A DNA stretch of 64,000 nucleotides from Nymphaea colorata (GCF_008831285.2 NC_045145.1:248001-312000), one strand, 5' to 3'. Shown: positions 48,120 through 61,780, counted from the first letter of the stretch. Notes: generated by a model not told the origin, from the letters alone. Numbers and translations are program-made.

Positions 48120-49574
48120 ACATTATCATGAGGTCGAAAGATTTCGTGGAATTACCCTCCCAGTGATTACATATAGAATGTTATCTCAAGCGACGAACAA
48201 CTTCAGCAATGCAAATTTTCTGGGCAGTGGAAGCTTTGGTTCAGTGTATAAAGGAATTTTGGTGGATGGAACAACGGTGGCTGTTAATTAGACACCGAAA
48301 CCTTCTCAGAGTCATCACATCTTGCACCAGTGCAGATTTCAAGGCTTTAGTTCTCCAATACATGCCCCTTGGGAGCCTAGAAATCTGTCTATGTTCAGGT
48401 GGCCATCACTTGAATCTCTTCCAAAGATTGGATATCATGATTGACGTTGCTTGTGCTCTAGAATATCTTCACCATGGTTGTTGGGAGACTATAGATCATT
48501 GTGATCTAAAGCCAAGTAATGTGCTCCTAGATGAGAACTTGACAGCACATGTTGGTGACTTTGGCATGGGAAAGATGCTAGTTGGTCCCAAATCTTCAAC
48601 TCTTACAAGTACACTTGGAACCACAGGATTCATTGCGCCAGGTACCAACTCTTTGTCCTATCATAAATTCTATGCTTGAACTGCTACTTAGACTACTTGG
48701 TCCTGCTTACCATGGAGAGAAGTTCTATCAACATCCATAATTTCCAACTATCAAGCTTTAATTTTACATTACCAAACCGTTGACAGCAGATTAACTGGAT
48801 TTTATTACAAAAAAGAGAAAAATCAGATTAATAAGTGAAATTAATGGGGATGATGACTATGCTATTTTGCATTTGAATATGAGCCTGAATCCAACTAAAA
48901 TAGTGAATATTGAACCTAATTATTCACACACATACACGAATGCCAGCAAGTTTACCTTTTGAATATGTTTCTTTCCTTAGTAAAATTTCACTTCCTCCTT
49001 ATAAATGCATGGAAACAAAAAATAGAGTTTCATGTGCACCATAAATCAAAACAAAATAATTAGTCCTAATTTTTTGCACTACTTTCTTTATTTTTGAAGC
49101 CATCTCATTAACGACAATGTTCATTGTCTGCTAATATTGCCAGGATAATGTCTGACCTTGTTGATTGGATGAATTAGAATTCAGGATGGCTGGAAAGGTG
49201 TCAACCAAAGCAGACATCTACAGCTATGGGATTCTTCTGCTTGAGGTGTTTACCAGAAAGCCTACCGATGAACATTTTAATGGGGACTTTACTTTGAAGC
49301 AGTGGGTGGCTGAACCGTTTCCGCTTGCAAATTCAGATGTCATCGATGGTCATCTTCTGAAGCAAAATAACTGTGAAACGATTTCAGATCATGTCGCCGA
49401 AGGCCATCTTCTGAAGCAAATAACAGCGAAACTGTTCCAAATGAGCTTCTTGTCTTGATCATGGAGACAGGGTTGTTGTGTTCAAGGAAATCACCGACTG
49501 AGAGAATGGACATGAAGGAGGTGGTCGCCAGGCTTTAAACGATACGATGGAAGGCCTCCCCTTTGGAAGAATGA
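48120..49574 (+). pseudogene. LRR-RLK pseudogene C, kinase part only
   Basis: Homology to A and D begins in the juxtamembrane region ([20 protein letters not shown], about 48127). It continues through an intact glycine loop ([15 protein letters not shown]) to VAV, where a deletion of roughly 80 bases removes the conserved Lys and helix C and creates a stop. The rest of exon 1 (to 48641) has [16 protein letters not shown], again non-RD, and DFGMGKML. The intron is 48642-49177, phase 1, at the same site as in A and D but shorter (536 bases) and without the microsatellites. Exon 2 (49178-49574) reads FRMAGKVSTKADIYSYGILL, has a small internal duplication around GHLLKQ that shifts the frame, and ends MDMKEVVARL-stop. 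No LRRs or membrane segment remain. Confidence 0.9.
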
Positions 49575-50817
49575 CAAAAATAAACCAATCCTTTACATTT
49601 ATTTGGAAAACAAGGGACCTGCTTTTGCTTCTGACTTATTATTGTGTTTCCCAACACCCAGATAGAAAAACTTTATTTTAGCAAAATGCGAGTAAAACAG
49701 TAAAAGTTTTTTCACTTGGTAACATATATGACATTTATTGGCTAATGCAGTTCCATTTTTCTTCAATCTTATACGTCATATAAGGTTGGTTGCGTCTTTA
49801 CATCCAATCCTAATTTAGAAACCAATTCAGATTCGACATTCATATGTATATGTATCAATTCACATCCTTATTGGATCCCACTAGAACATTGGACTCCCGT
49901 TCTCATTCACTTATGAAAGCGCATGACCAATCTAAACCTGTTTGCTCCAAATTTCTGCAACAAAAATGGTTCCAAAATCAGGTCATGTGGTAGTTGAACA
50001 TAGTAAATCCATTTACATACCTAATCAAAGTGGATTCGCAAGACCAACTGTTTCTTGACGTTGGTAAGGTCAACAAAGGGTTGGGTTGAAGTCCAACCAG
50101 ACCGAGTCCGAGATACAGAATGTTGAATTCCTAGTACCACCAGGAAGCATCTGACAACTCACAAAAATACACCTACCTTTCGTTATTATAAAAACCACAC
50201 AGTTGTACCATGATAAACTAAACTATAGATAAACTTAGTACCCTTTAAACGAACATGTACGCTCGCCTATCTTTTCTCACCTAATAATTCTATAATTAAG
50301 TAAAGCAACAACAATTTTAATCTTTTAATCTTTTATGCATTAATAAAAGGGCATAACTAGTTGGGACATAGTGAACCATGTATGTATGTTATTTGGTGTC
50401 GTCATGGTGGCTGATAATGGAAATTAATGATCTGATTAATTTGTTTATATGGAAACTACTTTTAGTATTTTCATCTTAATAATTATACGTAAGCTATTTA
50501 GTAACTAGCAGAAGTTTACTCTTATCAATAGTGCAAACATTTTGTATTTCTTCTTATCCCCATATCTTTAGATAAACTGTCAAATTTTCCTATCAATTTA
50601 TTTGAAAAGATAAGTGCCTTCACTGTTCATACTAACATAAAACACAAGTATATACACCTTGCCGTCTCACAGTGGCCGAGTAAAAGAAATATTATTTTGA
50701 AACAGGAAAAGCTGGAACATAACTTGTTCATGGTTTCCTTCTCTTCTTGAGCAGACACAAACCCTTAACTTCGTGACCCCGAATAGTTGAGTAGTGCTGA
50801 AATTCTTTGGAACTAGA

Positions 50818-51250
50818 TAGGGCTGTACAATTAGTCAAGCCAACTCAAGTTCGGCTCGAGCTTGTTCAATTATGCTCGATTTGATAACACAAGCTTATAA
50901 ATGAGTCGAGTTCAAGTTACATGAATTTGACTCTATTTTCTTTAATTTAGCTTATCTTCTTTTTTAATTAAAGTTGGTAAAGGAACTTGAACAAGCCCAA
51001 ATTAAGCGCCGATTTGGTCTATTGAGTCAACCTTTTGCACATCATGACAGCTCAAGTCGAGCCCATTCCACTATTTTGTTCTATAGTTGACCTTTTGCTG
51101 ATCTTGTACAGCTCGACTCGAGCTCGAGCCCAGCAATCACTCCTTGTGCGCAGAGCATTTATTGGAAAGGATGTGTCGGTCCATTTGAGCCGATTCAGGC
51201 TGATTCTAATAACATCCATCATATGATTGGTGGGAATTGCTCTATTGATA
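50818..51250. mobile_element. TAGGGCTGTACAA-type non-autonomous element
   Basis: The start (TAGGGCTGTACAATTAGTC) and the GCTCGAGC-rich interior match the elements at 44627 and, more distantly, 1040 and 41099 (minus). The right end is uncertain. Confidence 0.4.
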
Positions 51251-51274
51251 GTGTCCAATAAGCCATTCCACCAG

Positions 51275-51470
51275 GGGCGGAGCTAGAAATTTTCCATGAA
51301 GGGAGCCGGATTAAAGTTTCTAAATTTTAATACGAGCTGAAATATAACAAATTTTTATATAAAATAAATAAAATTTTCTAAAATTTATATGTATTTTTTT
51401 TTAAAAAAAATTGAGGTGGGGCCAGGGCCCATGGCATTCCCCCCTAGCTCAGACCCTGCCTTCTACATAA
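51275..51470. mobile_element. GGGGCGGAG-type AT-rich short element
   Basis: Starts AGGGGCGGAGCTAGAAATTT and ends GCCCATGGCATTCCCCCCTA then GCTCAGACCCTGCC. The outer ends are weakly inverted (GGGGCGGAGCTAG against GGCAGGGTCTGAGCTAG). Related copies lie at 43825-43990 and 62985-63135. Confidence 0.4.
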
Positions 51471-53522
51471 AAAAAGAAATAGAAATAAAAAAAAAAAAGA
51501 TAAAGAGTCGAAAACTGGCAAAAAAGCATGATACTGAAAATAAGAAGACTGTGCCGAAGACGCAAAGTGTGGGAATAAGAAAGCGATACCACATTCTTTC
51601 CAAGAGAGTAGGCTAGGTCTTCCATCGATTTTAACTAGAAAACAAAAAATGATAAATTTTTTTGAAACAGAACATATAAGACGACCATGATATGGGTTAG
51701 TGGTTTGAATCAATAGCCAATAGTGTGACTAAAATCCGCTTTTGAAAGGAGTGGATGAAGTTGCCCTAACTCCAGTCCAGGGATTTAGATGATGTAGTTG
51801 TGAGTCAGCACAAAATATTAACAATTAGATTCTTTTTAAACATAGTTAAACAAAGTATAAAAACTGATTAATTACCACTTGTCATTTTCATATATGTTGC
51901 TCGTACTGGCAGATGCTATGGAATATTTCCAATTTTACTTGGGTTTCCGATTCAGGAAAACATGTGGGCTGGTGTAGGCAACTACCCAGTTGCTTTTAAA
52001 TTGGAAAATGGACTTGGGTCCATTGCTCTCGCTACATGAGCTGCCCCTACTAAAGCAAGTGAAATTGGACCAACACTTCTTATGGACTAACACTGCTCCT
52101 TAGGTTATAACGAGATTGAGTTTCTTGCTCCTGCAGCAGATGTACACTCAAAGGGAAAAAGAGGGAAGATTGGAGTATTTTAAAAATATTTTATGATGAA
52201 GTGTATCTTTTAGACTTTTAAAAATTTTTATAAATTTCATTTTGTCCTTTCAAAAACCTCCATTTTTCACTTTATTAGGAATATTTGGATTTTTTTACAC
52301 TCCTCTGCATGATGCATATAACCAGTTTCGTTTATATCCTTCTTCTGCATACAGGGGTAGAAGGAAAGGTGAATTGGCAGATGCCATCACACCCTCAAGT
52401 TTTAAAATTTTCAATTTTATCCATTAAATTTTTCAAAAATTTTAGTTCTGCCCTTAAAATATTTTAGAAAATGTTTCTAATCCAAGTGGGTCCAAGTAGT
52501 CCGTTTTAATCGCTGTTGGCTGATTCGAGCCAATATTTCAAGCTAATCTGATGAAATAGTTTCACTAGCAAAAGAAAACGGTTGATTGATAAAATCCATG
52601 GCCCATCCGCTAAGATCCCATCCTTGCTTCATTTATGTTGGTTAAAACTAAAGTATGGGTGTTATCATATGTATCCCCGTATTCGCACTAACCAATCAAC
52701 ATAGTAGTTGCACATGTTTTTTTTATTAGTGAGAACCACCACTTATATAGGTTGTGATAAATGACAAATACAATTATGTAGAAAGTTAACATAGTCACCA
52801 AAAAACACATTTTTTTCGAAAAACAAAGCATTAAATGCGTGAAAAATAAGTCAGCTGAATAAAAAGACAAAAAATGCCATTTCATTTTTGAAAAAAAAAA
52901 ACACGCCATAGCAAAAAAACGCATTTTTTCTTCATTATTCTCATTTTTCCTTTTTTTCACTGTAGGCATTTTTTCAATCTTTTTTATTGTCATACTGCTT
53001 GTTTCCACCTTCTAATTTTTATTTACTTCTTATCTATTTTTTTAATGTTGCCCTATTAGTTTCTCATTTATTTTATTTTCCTCTTACTTTTAAGTTTTTT
53101 TATTTTTTAAAAAAATGTACCTTATTTTTCCATTATTTTTATTTCTTTTTTTTGAACTCATCGTTGAGAAAAAACCTCTCCATTTAAAAGGCAAAAACGA
53201 TCTTTGTGATTATGGTCGAAATAGAGCTTTGGGTGTCCTAAAAAAAAGTTCAAATTGACAGCTTTGCTTTGGGACTGAATAGAGTGAAAATTTGGTAAAG
53301 GGAAATAAGACAAGGGCGGCCAAGAAAAAGTATCATTGATTTGACCATTAGTCATGCGGCTAGATTTGGAAGTGTGAAGCAATATGCTCCAAACCAATAG
53401 ACCTGAGTCTTCTTCAATTTGTAAAGAAACGCACAAATTTTCTAGAAGTGGATCCATACATAAATTAAAGACCTACCTTCTTCTTCTGTTCGTGCATGTT
53501 TTGCATAGAAAATTGGACATGC

Positions 53523-56429
53523 ATGGCTACCACCAGTCGGTCACTGCAGCCACTTGTCTATCTTTTGTGTTTCTCCTCCTTCACCTTCATTGTGGTTCTC
53601 GGCCAAAGGGAGGTGCCCTCTGCCCTTGCTTCTCTGAGCAATGTGACTAACCAATTCGCATTGCTGTCTTTCAAATCCCTCGTCACCAGAGACCCTTATA
53701 ATGTGTTATCAAATTGGAATTCCAACATCTCTTTCTAGTGGTTCACATAGCGTCATTGCTCTGAACATGTCCGAAAAGGCACTTGAAGGTACTATCTCCC
53801 CATACATCAGCAATCTCTCCTTCTTACATGATCTTGATCTCTCGAATGACAGTTTCCATGGTCACCTTCTCGTTGATTTTAGTTGTCTCTCTCTGTTAAA
53901 AAAACTTTCCATCAGAAAAAACCATTTTGAGGGGTCGATCCCACAAACACTGAGCCATTGTCGAGGTCTCCAAATACTGTTAGCACCAGATAACCAATTC
54001 TATGGAAGCTTCCCAAAGTCTCTAGGCAGTTTGTCAGAACTCAAGTACTTAAACATTAGTGGTAATAGGCTCACCGGCACTATTCCAGTTGCTTTGGCTA
54101 ATGTCACAAAACTAAAGAGGTTTAATATCAGTGAAAATCAGATACAGGGAAACATTCCTCCTGAGTTGGGAAGCGTCACCCACTTGATGGCCTTTAGCAT
54201 GCAAATGAACAATCTCACTGGTACACTACCTGAGAGCTTGTTTAACCTATCTGCTCTTTCGGGTTTGATTTTCATGACCAATCAACTGATAGGGCATCTC
54301 CCAAAAAATGCTGGCCGCTTCCTGCCCAATCTCGAACAACTCTATATGGCTGCAAACAATTTGATGGAACTCTCCGGGCTTCTCTTTCTAATGCTACAAG
54401 ACTTCAAGTTCTTACTGCAGAAAGCAATAAATTTAGTGGTCTGATGCCATTAGAATTAGGTAGTCTGTCACAACTCAGGCGCCTTTACCTAGGGAGAAGT
54501 ATGTTTACCAATGTCTCTGGCAGCCGCAAGCTCTCCATTCTCGCATCCCTCACGAGGTGTCGGATGCTAGAGGAAGTTGATTTGTCACATAACTTTTTGA
54601 ACGGCATTCTTCCTGCCTCTATTGGAAACCTGACAACCACCTTGTCGACACTGGACCTTTCCTCTAATCAGATTTAAGGTACTATCCCATTGAACCTAGC
54701 CAACTTGACCAAGTTAATTGCCTTATGTTTGAGTTCCAACAAAATGAAAGGGCTCATTCCACCAAATATAGGATAGATGTACAGCTTACAGGTGTTGCTT
54801 CTTTACAACAATGCATTAGAAGGCCCAATTCCACTGTCAATGTACCAGTTGGTCCGCATGTATGCTTTTACGATTGGACACAACGTGCTAATTGGGTCAA
54901 TTTCAAGATCTATAAACAATCTCACTAGTTTGATAAAGCTGGATGTAAGCTCAAACAATTTGTCATCAACACTACCACCTGGTCTTGTTTGTGCTAAAAT
55001 TGCAAGACAACTCTTTCACTGGTCACCTCCCTCTAAATCTCAGAAATTTAGCCATGATGGACTACATTGATATCTCTACAAACAAGCTGAGTGGAGAGTT
55101 GCCTGCATCATTATCAAAGCTCCAAATGCTAGAGTATTTGAACCTCTCTCACAACACATTTGATGGTCACATTCCTCAACAACTTGATCACATGGTAAAC
55201 GTTGGAGCTATTGACCTTTCCCACAACAAGCTCTCGGGTGAGATACCAAAATCATTGGAGAAACTTCAACACATCCACGTCTTGGACTTGTCCTTCAATC
55301 TATTGGAAGGAGAGATTCCAAGTGGTGGAAATTTTGCAAACCTTTCTGTTGAGTCGTTCCTAGGAAACTATGCACTATGTGGAGCTCCCAAGTTCCTTGC
55401 CCCATTGTGCTTAGACAAAACAAAGAGGCAGAGTAAAAGCAATGCGGCTAGAGTCATTGCTGCTTGCACAATTGGAAGCTTGCCACTTTTCTTCATTGTT
55501 TGCACACTCATTGGTATCTCATGCTATAGAAAGAAGGGGTTGTTGAAACATCCCGATGACATTGAAACATTACGAGGAATTACACTTCCAGTGATTTCTC
55601 ACAGAGAGCTATTGCATGCAACGAGCAACTTCAGTAATGCAAATTTTCTTGGGAATGGAAGTTTTGGTTCAGTGTACAAAGGAATTCTAGCAGATGGAAT
55701 GATAGTGGCTGTTAAGGTCCTTAATTTGTTATTTGAGGGAGCATCTAAAAGTTTTGACGAGTGCACTGTTATGCACCAAATCAGGCATTGAAACCTCGTT
55801 AAAGTCATTACGTCTTGCTCTAGTAGAGATTTCAAGGCCTTAGTTTTTCAATACATGCCCTTGGGGGCCTATAAGTCTGTCTACATTTGGGTGGCCGTCA
55901 CTTGAATCTCTTTCAGAGATTGGATATCATGATTGATGTGGCTTGTGCTCTAGAATATCTTCACCATGGTTATTCGGAGACTATAGTTCATTGTGATCTG
56001 AAGCCAAGTAATGTGCTTCTAGATGAGAACAAGACTGCATACGTCAGCGATTTTGGCATTGCAAAGATTCTAGTTGGTCAGAATTATTCTACTCTTACAG
56101 CCACTCTCGGAACCACATGATACATTGTGCCAGGTATGTATCTCTTATTTTTTTGTCCTTTTATAAATTATGTGTTTCACGAAGTGTGAGTATAATTGCC
56201 TGATACGTTTCTTGAGTCAATGTGACCTGGCTTTGAGTTCTCATATGAGAGTGTGCATGTGTGAACACACTCTCTTTCTCTTCAATAATGCTTTCCCAGA
56301 GAAAGAGGAAGAGAAGGTGGGATAGCATGGGAGGGGCAAAGAGAGAGTGGGTGGGTTTGCCAGTCCTAGTGGACTTTCTATCTCTCTCTCTCTCTCTCTT
56401 ACTATATATATATATACATATATATATAC

Positions 56430-56461
<32 letters not shown>

Positions 56462-57656
56462 TTTTATTTATTTATATTGAAATCATCTGATTAAGTTTTT
56501 TTTTTAATTTTATATTGTTTAAAACATTGCAAAAAAAATGCATTGTTGTAGTCAATGTTTTGGCTACAGTTTTTACCAATGAAACTGTTTTTAAGGTCAA
56601 AAAATATGAAAAAAGTGTCATCAGTAACATAGGTAGCACACTGATTTCTCTTATATAATTATTTCAATTATATGTAAAGGTCATTGATAAACTATTTTAC
56701 ATGGACAGTGTATTCATTGTTCGTATGGCTTATGGTGTTGCATGCTAGTTTTTCATTGTTTTGTGCTCACATACATGTGTTGTTTTAATGTCCTCAATAG
56801 ACTGCAATTGATCTTCTTCTTTTAACGGAAGTTATAAATTTTATTCCTTTTTTGCATAAAAGAATCCTAATCGTAAATACCTTTCTACCTAATGGCCTGA
56901 GACTGGCTAACAATTGGCACTTTTGAATAATTCACTTGATTTAGGAGCCATTTAAGAGAACATTGAGATAGGTCACAGGAGAATTAGAAGTAAGATGAGT
57001 TTCATTAGGCATTTATGTTATGAAATCACTGCACCATACAGTTGATGAATCTCAACAAATTTCACATGCCCCATAGAAAAAAAACTGGATACATGTTTGA
57101 ATTCTTTTAAGAGCACTAGAATATCATATAAATATATAAGACTTCAGTTCTAAATCATAATCTTGTATTCTTTTTAGATGTATATATGAGAATACAACAA
57201 GAGAAAGGAGGATTGGAGGTTCAATTGATCTTAAGTCCACTAATTTCCAGGCCTCTAGCCAAAACCAATTATTGCAATTGTGTCATAGATGAGCACTAGC
57301 CAATTATATTGTGCTTGCTAATCATGTCTAATATTGTTGAGTGGTTGAATTAGAATTTGGGATGGCTGGAAAGGTATCAGCCAAAGCAGATGTCTACAGC
57401 TATGGAATTCTTCTCCTGGAGGTGTTTAGCAGAAGAAAACCTACTGATGAACAGTTTGATGGGGATTTTAGATGTCATTGATAGCCATCTTCTAAACGAA
57501 AGCAACAATACTGCAACTGAAACATCAGCTGCTAGGAATGAGCTGCTGGTGACGATCATGGAGATAGGCTTGTCGTGTTCAAGGGAGTCTCCAAATGAGA
57601 GAATGGAAATGAAGGATGTGGCTGCAGGGTTAAGAAGGATACGGCAGAGAACATGA
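53523..57656 (+). pseudogene. LRR receptor-like kinase (subfamily XII) pseudogene D, best preserved
   Basis: Exon 1 (53523-56133): signal peptide MATTSRSLQPLVYLLCFSSF, LRRNT_2 (NQFALLSFKSLV), an LRR array, a membrane segment ([19 protein letters not shown]) and a kinase with [37 protein letters not shown] (non-RD) and DFGIAKIL. The longest clean part is 268 codons (54985-55791). Intron 56134-57353, phase 1 within APE. Exon 2 (57354-57656) reads EFGMAGKVSAKADVYSYGIL and ends RRIRQRT-stop. Defects: a deletion with stop replacing the first LRR cysteine region (about 53735), frameshifts near 54361 and 54985, stops at 54675 (GAA to TAA) and 54774 (CAG to TAG), a stop at 55788 (CGA to TGA), a one-base loss near 55862, a stop at 56118 (GGG to TGA) and a 44-base deletion in exon 2 near 57470. 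About nine lesions, several of the C-to-T type expected from methylated cytosine. Confidence 0.93.
56378..56462. repeat. CT and TA/CATA microsatellite in intron D
   Basis: CT run followed by TATATACATA units, homologous in position to 20081-20146. Confidence 0.9.
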
Positions 57657-59000
57657 TGAATGACAAAAGAGAAATAGTCCAGGGCACAACTTGTGATTAG
57701 CTAAAATGGCCAGACAGCAGTTACCAATAGGCTAAATAGTTCAATGTAGAAATGTAGTGTGATTGCTTTCATTGAGCACTGTCACTTGCATTGCTCACAC
57801 ACAGTCTTTTATAATGATTTGGTTAATGTATTTGTGCATGTTTTCCCTGAGCAATTTGAGTGACTAAACTTGTAGAACAACTTAAACACTTCCAATGAAA
57901 GTTGCACAAAAGTGGCTTGATAATTTGTCCATTATTGTTGTTCTTGTCATATTCTCAAGAAAGGATACCCCAACTGCCATAATTTGAGTTCACACCAATC
58001 CTCGCCGTTTTCTAAATTTTGCTTTAATATATCCTCAGTGCACAATTTCCCAAATCTGCCAAAAAAAAGTGCAACAAGAAAAATGAAAAAAAATGTATAA
58101 TTCTGGTAAGTTTTGGGCTGCAGTCTAAGTTTATCTAAAAAAAAAACCCTTGAATGTGGAGGATGAGAATTGTCAGCTATGAGTGTCATTGCATTATTGA
58201 ATAATGTTAAATGTAATGGCCCCTAACAAGAGACCGTGTGCTATGGACTAGAAATGACCACAAAAACCATGCTAACTAAATAGAAGACCCCTATCCCATA
58301 AGGGGCAAAAGTGGAACTTGGAAAAAATTCACTTTATTTCCCAGGAATTGAAGCCACCCAATGTTAAAGGAGGCTTGGTGTTATATTAAAAAAATTATAT
58401 CTTTGATCTTTTCAAGTGTGCGAAAGTGCATAAAGCCAAACACATAAGCCGTACAAAAATAATGCACAACAAGGCGAATGCACAAAAATGTATAATTCTG
58501 GTAAGTTTTAGAGTGAAGTCCAATTTTATCTACAGAAAACCCTTGAATGAGGAGGATTGGAATTATATGATATGAGCATTGTGTCATTGTAGCATGTTAT
58601 TGGCAATTGCCCCTAACAAATGATGAAGTATTATGGACTAAAAGTGACCAAAATGATCCTTCTAGTTAAATAAAAGACCCCTCTCCCTTTAAGGGCGAAA
58701 TAAATGTAGAAAAATTTCATTCTATTTCCTAGTAACTGAGCCACCAATGTTAAAGGAAGCTTAGTGTTATATCAAAGGAAGTACTATTTATTTGGTGTTC
58801 TCAAGCATGCAAAAAATGCATGAAGCCATTCCTATAAACATGCCAATGGCCATATATATAAAATTATTTTCTGGTACCAGTATGAAGTTCAAGGACGCTA
58901 CTTCATATTATAGTATCGTGGAAGCATTACAAATATGTGACCATATCTCGCTGTTATTGCCTTCAGTGTGAATAGGGCAAAAGTGAATTGGTTGAAGCAT
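57657..59000 (+). repeat. 3' flank of LRR-RLK D with internal tandem duplication
   Basis: Matches the flanks of A and of the missing gene B. A segment of about 390 bases is duplicated in tandem: one copy begins near 58060 (GTGCAACAAGAAAAATG) and the second near 58450 (ATGCACAACAAGGCGAATGC), each ending in an AAGCC...AAGCTTGG/AAGCTTAG block. The duplication is not present in the other flanks. Confidence 0.8.
58816..58980 (+). mobile_element. Copia reverse-transcriptase relic, third copy
   Basis: Plus strand: MHEAIPINMPMAIYIKLFSG, then YYSIVEALQ, with the frame lost afterwards. Same position relative to the receptor gene as the other two relics once the 390-base duplication is subtracted. Confidence 0.75.
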
Positions 59001-60211
59001 CTTTAAGATGAGTCTAATTAATATTTAAAGAACATTAACAAATAGGGTGACGAGTGCAAGTTTGCTGGGTTCTTAGGGTTCATGCAAACTTTACAATTTT
59101 AAGATTCTCATTTTTAAACAAAGTGTACTTGGATACTATGTGAGGTATAAAGATTTTTTAACTTTTATGAGGTGTATTTATGTGCTTGCAATGTGTTACT
59201 ATGCAAGTTGAAACTTGGACTAGGATAATAAACTAGGCCTTTAGGCAATTCGGCTTATAATGGAACCTTGAATTTGACCTGGTTCGACCAAGAACCTGGC
59301 TTGGTTCTCACTGCTGCGGGAGAGGAAGCAGCCCTATCTGACATTAACGACGTAGAAAAACAGTATTCTCACTCATTTTGCCAGCCAATTCATTCGCAAA
59401 TGCCTTTACCAAGTAAAAAGCGCATCAAAAGTTCATTGACCATCTGGTAGAAAGCGGAAGATCCTTCCCTGTTTCTTGTCTCCCTAGACTACAAGGTCTG
59501 TTTTCAGTGCCTTAAAAGTACTATTACCCACCTTGTACTCCAATTGATTGATGACCATCTTTGTAGCATTGGACGTTGACACCTCTGACACTCAAAATAA
59601 ACATAGCTGAGATTGTCATTCTACATAAAAAACAATAGCAAAGTTAGAATAATTATTCAAACTAAAACTAGCCAAACATCACAGTGCTTAAGACAATCAC
59701 TTTTTCCATTTAAGTGTTAAAAAAACAGCATAAATCCACCAAAAATATAAGATACAATTTGTACAACCAAAAGCCTCATTCAGTGGGTTGCACACATGAA
59801 CATGAACATGAACATGTAGACTGACATTTATATGCATTGATAGAACAAGAAAAAAAGACGGAATGTAGCCTGCAAGCTAGGAAAAGGAAAGTTGATGCAT
59901 ATGCATACGCAGATTTTGTAGCTTGCGAGCTTTAGATATCTAGTAGATGAGTGACTAAATTATCATAAAATGCAGAAAAATCATCCAACTAAAAGAAGGT
60001 CTGAACTTTGACAACTTATGATATTTGGTAATCGATGGACAAGAATTTTGGAAGTGAATGGAGGAGGAAGGTGTTCGAAAAGGGCGGACCTTCTCGGGTT
60101 CTGACAATCGATCTCTCCCTGGTAAATCTGTGGTTCTCATCATCAAGATTCAGAATGGATTTTGAGCAACTCTCAATTCAGATGATAAATGGAACACCAA
60201 TAAGGAAGATC
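59001..60211. other. Intergenic, nothing recognised
   Basis: Two small ORFs (59268-59450 plus, and 60035 into the gap) have no recognisable motifs. A GAACAT triplicate lies near 59798. Confidence 0.4.
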
Positions 60212-60311
60212 NNNNNNNNNNNNNNNNNNNNNNNNNNNNNNNNNNNNNNNNNNNNNNNNNNNNNNNNNNNNNNNNNNNNNNNNNNNNNNNNNNNNNNNNN
60301 NNNNNNNNNNN
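60212..60311. other. Assembly gap, 100 N
   Basis: Exactly 100 Ns. The gap falls at the edge of the third segmental-duplication copy, so duplicated sequence may have caused it. Confidence 1.
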
Positions 60312-61780
60312 TCAAATGCTGTTACATTTGAAAATCAGCCAGAATTGAATCAAATTTGAATTCAGATTGTGATATTGAATTTTAGATCCATTGTTTGTAT
60401 TCAAATCAGAATTTGAATATGGATAAGTGAATATCCCAAAAACATATATAGTTCAAGATGTATTTTAACTCCAATCCCAGGACTCCAGAAAGACAATCAA
60501 TAACAAAAGATACAAACTCCTCAAATTATTCCCTACTGGCATGCACGTGTCATGCAATAGAGATAGCTAATAAGAAACTTTGGTAGATAATCAAAATTAA
60601 AAACTCTATCATATATGTAAATGTGTGTATGTACGTGTGTGTGTGTGTGTGTGTATAGGGCAGATTTTGTATTTAAAAAATAGCAGATTATAAATTTTCG
60701 ATGAACTCCTGGCAGAGGCTGTTGAAAGTTTAGTTCTTTTTGATAAATCCTGTTTTACCTTTACTCTGATCAAAAAGCATGTAAATTTGAACAGTCGAAG
60801 AAAGGAACGAAAATTTGACAGAAGTCATTAAGAATTTCATATTTATTCATGCCATCTCTTATTGTTAGATGTCATATGCAAAGTCTGGATGATGTGAAAT
60901 GTACATGACCTTGAAATTTGATGATTGAAAGCTCCAATCTGATCACATTTTATTTCACTACGGAAAAAAGATTTCACTGCTGCAAGTAATATAGGGAGTT
61001 GTTTGAAAGTGATAAGAAAAGCTAAGACACTAATTCTAAAACTCTGATTTGAAAGGCCACCAAAAGTTTCAAGGAATCCATCAATTTGGAATTTCAGTCA
61101 TTGTTATAGCAGAAAAATATAATTATTAAACTTTTTACTTACTAAACTTTCAAAAACCAAAATTTTTAACACTTGGTAATAATGTTTGGAAAACCTAAGA
61201 ATGCAGGAAAAAGATGAAAATTTTGACTTTTCCATGGATTTGGAGAAATTTCCAGAATTTCTTTTCTTTTCTTTTTTTCTTTTGCAAAATATTGCCACAA
61301 CCAATTTATTGACCAAAGTTTTCAAATGTCAAAGATTGATTGAAATGTTCAAATGCAAAACTTCATAATTTTTGTCTCCTATATATGAGCCTAGTTGTTC
61401 CCAAGTTTGAGATGACAAGGGCAATGATGAAGTACACAAGTTCATCCGAGGAGAAAAACAATAATCCAAACATATTCTGTAAGAGAGACCCCCACAACAC
61501 AGGAAGCCCTGGTACAGGTTTAGTCTTTCCATTTGCGACAATGGAAACAGTACGAATGATGTAGGAAGAAGCAGAAGAGAGTATACAAAAGAATGAGAAA
61601 TGAAATCATAATCCAAGCCACCCCTGAAACAGAGCCTCAAGGGTTTGATTGCATTCTCAGTCAGCACTCAAGGGAACTCCTCTCATAGCATCAACCATTT
61701 GTTCTGCAAAAGGGATGGATCGACATGCAAGGTGAAAAATAGTGAGAGCATTACCCTGAGGTGAAAAAAACCGGCTTGGT
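60312..61780 (+). repeat. Third segmental copy, distal part
   Basis: 60312-60410 and 61380-61690 match 42570-42200 in reverse complement. The roughly 970 bases between them (60411-61375) are absent from the inverted partner, which is continuous at about 42463. They include a TG microsatellite (60632-60654) but no transposon ends that I can identify. Confidence 0.7.

Larger units (their letters stand above)
49575..53522. other. Intergenic between C and D
   Basis: No supported gene. 50818-51250 holds a TAGGGCTGTACAATTAGTC element with TCGAGC-rich interior. 51275-51470 holds an element of the GGGGCGGAGCTAGAAATTTT type. 52700-53160 is a low-complexity A/T-rich stretch whose Phe/Leu-rich ORFs are by-products. 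Confidence 0.45.
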
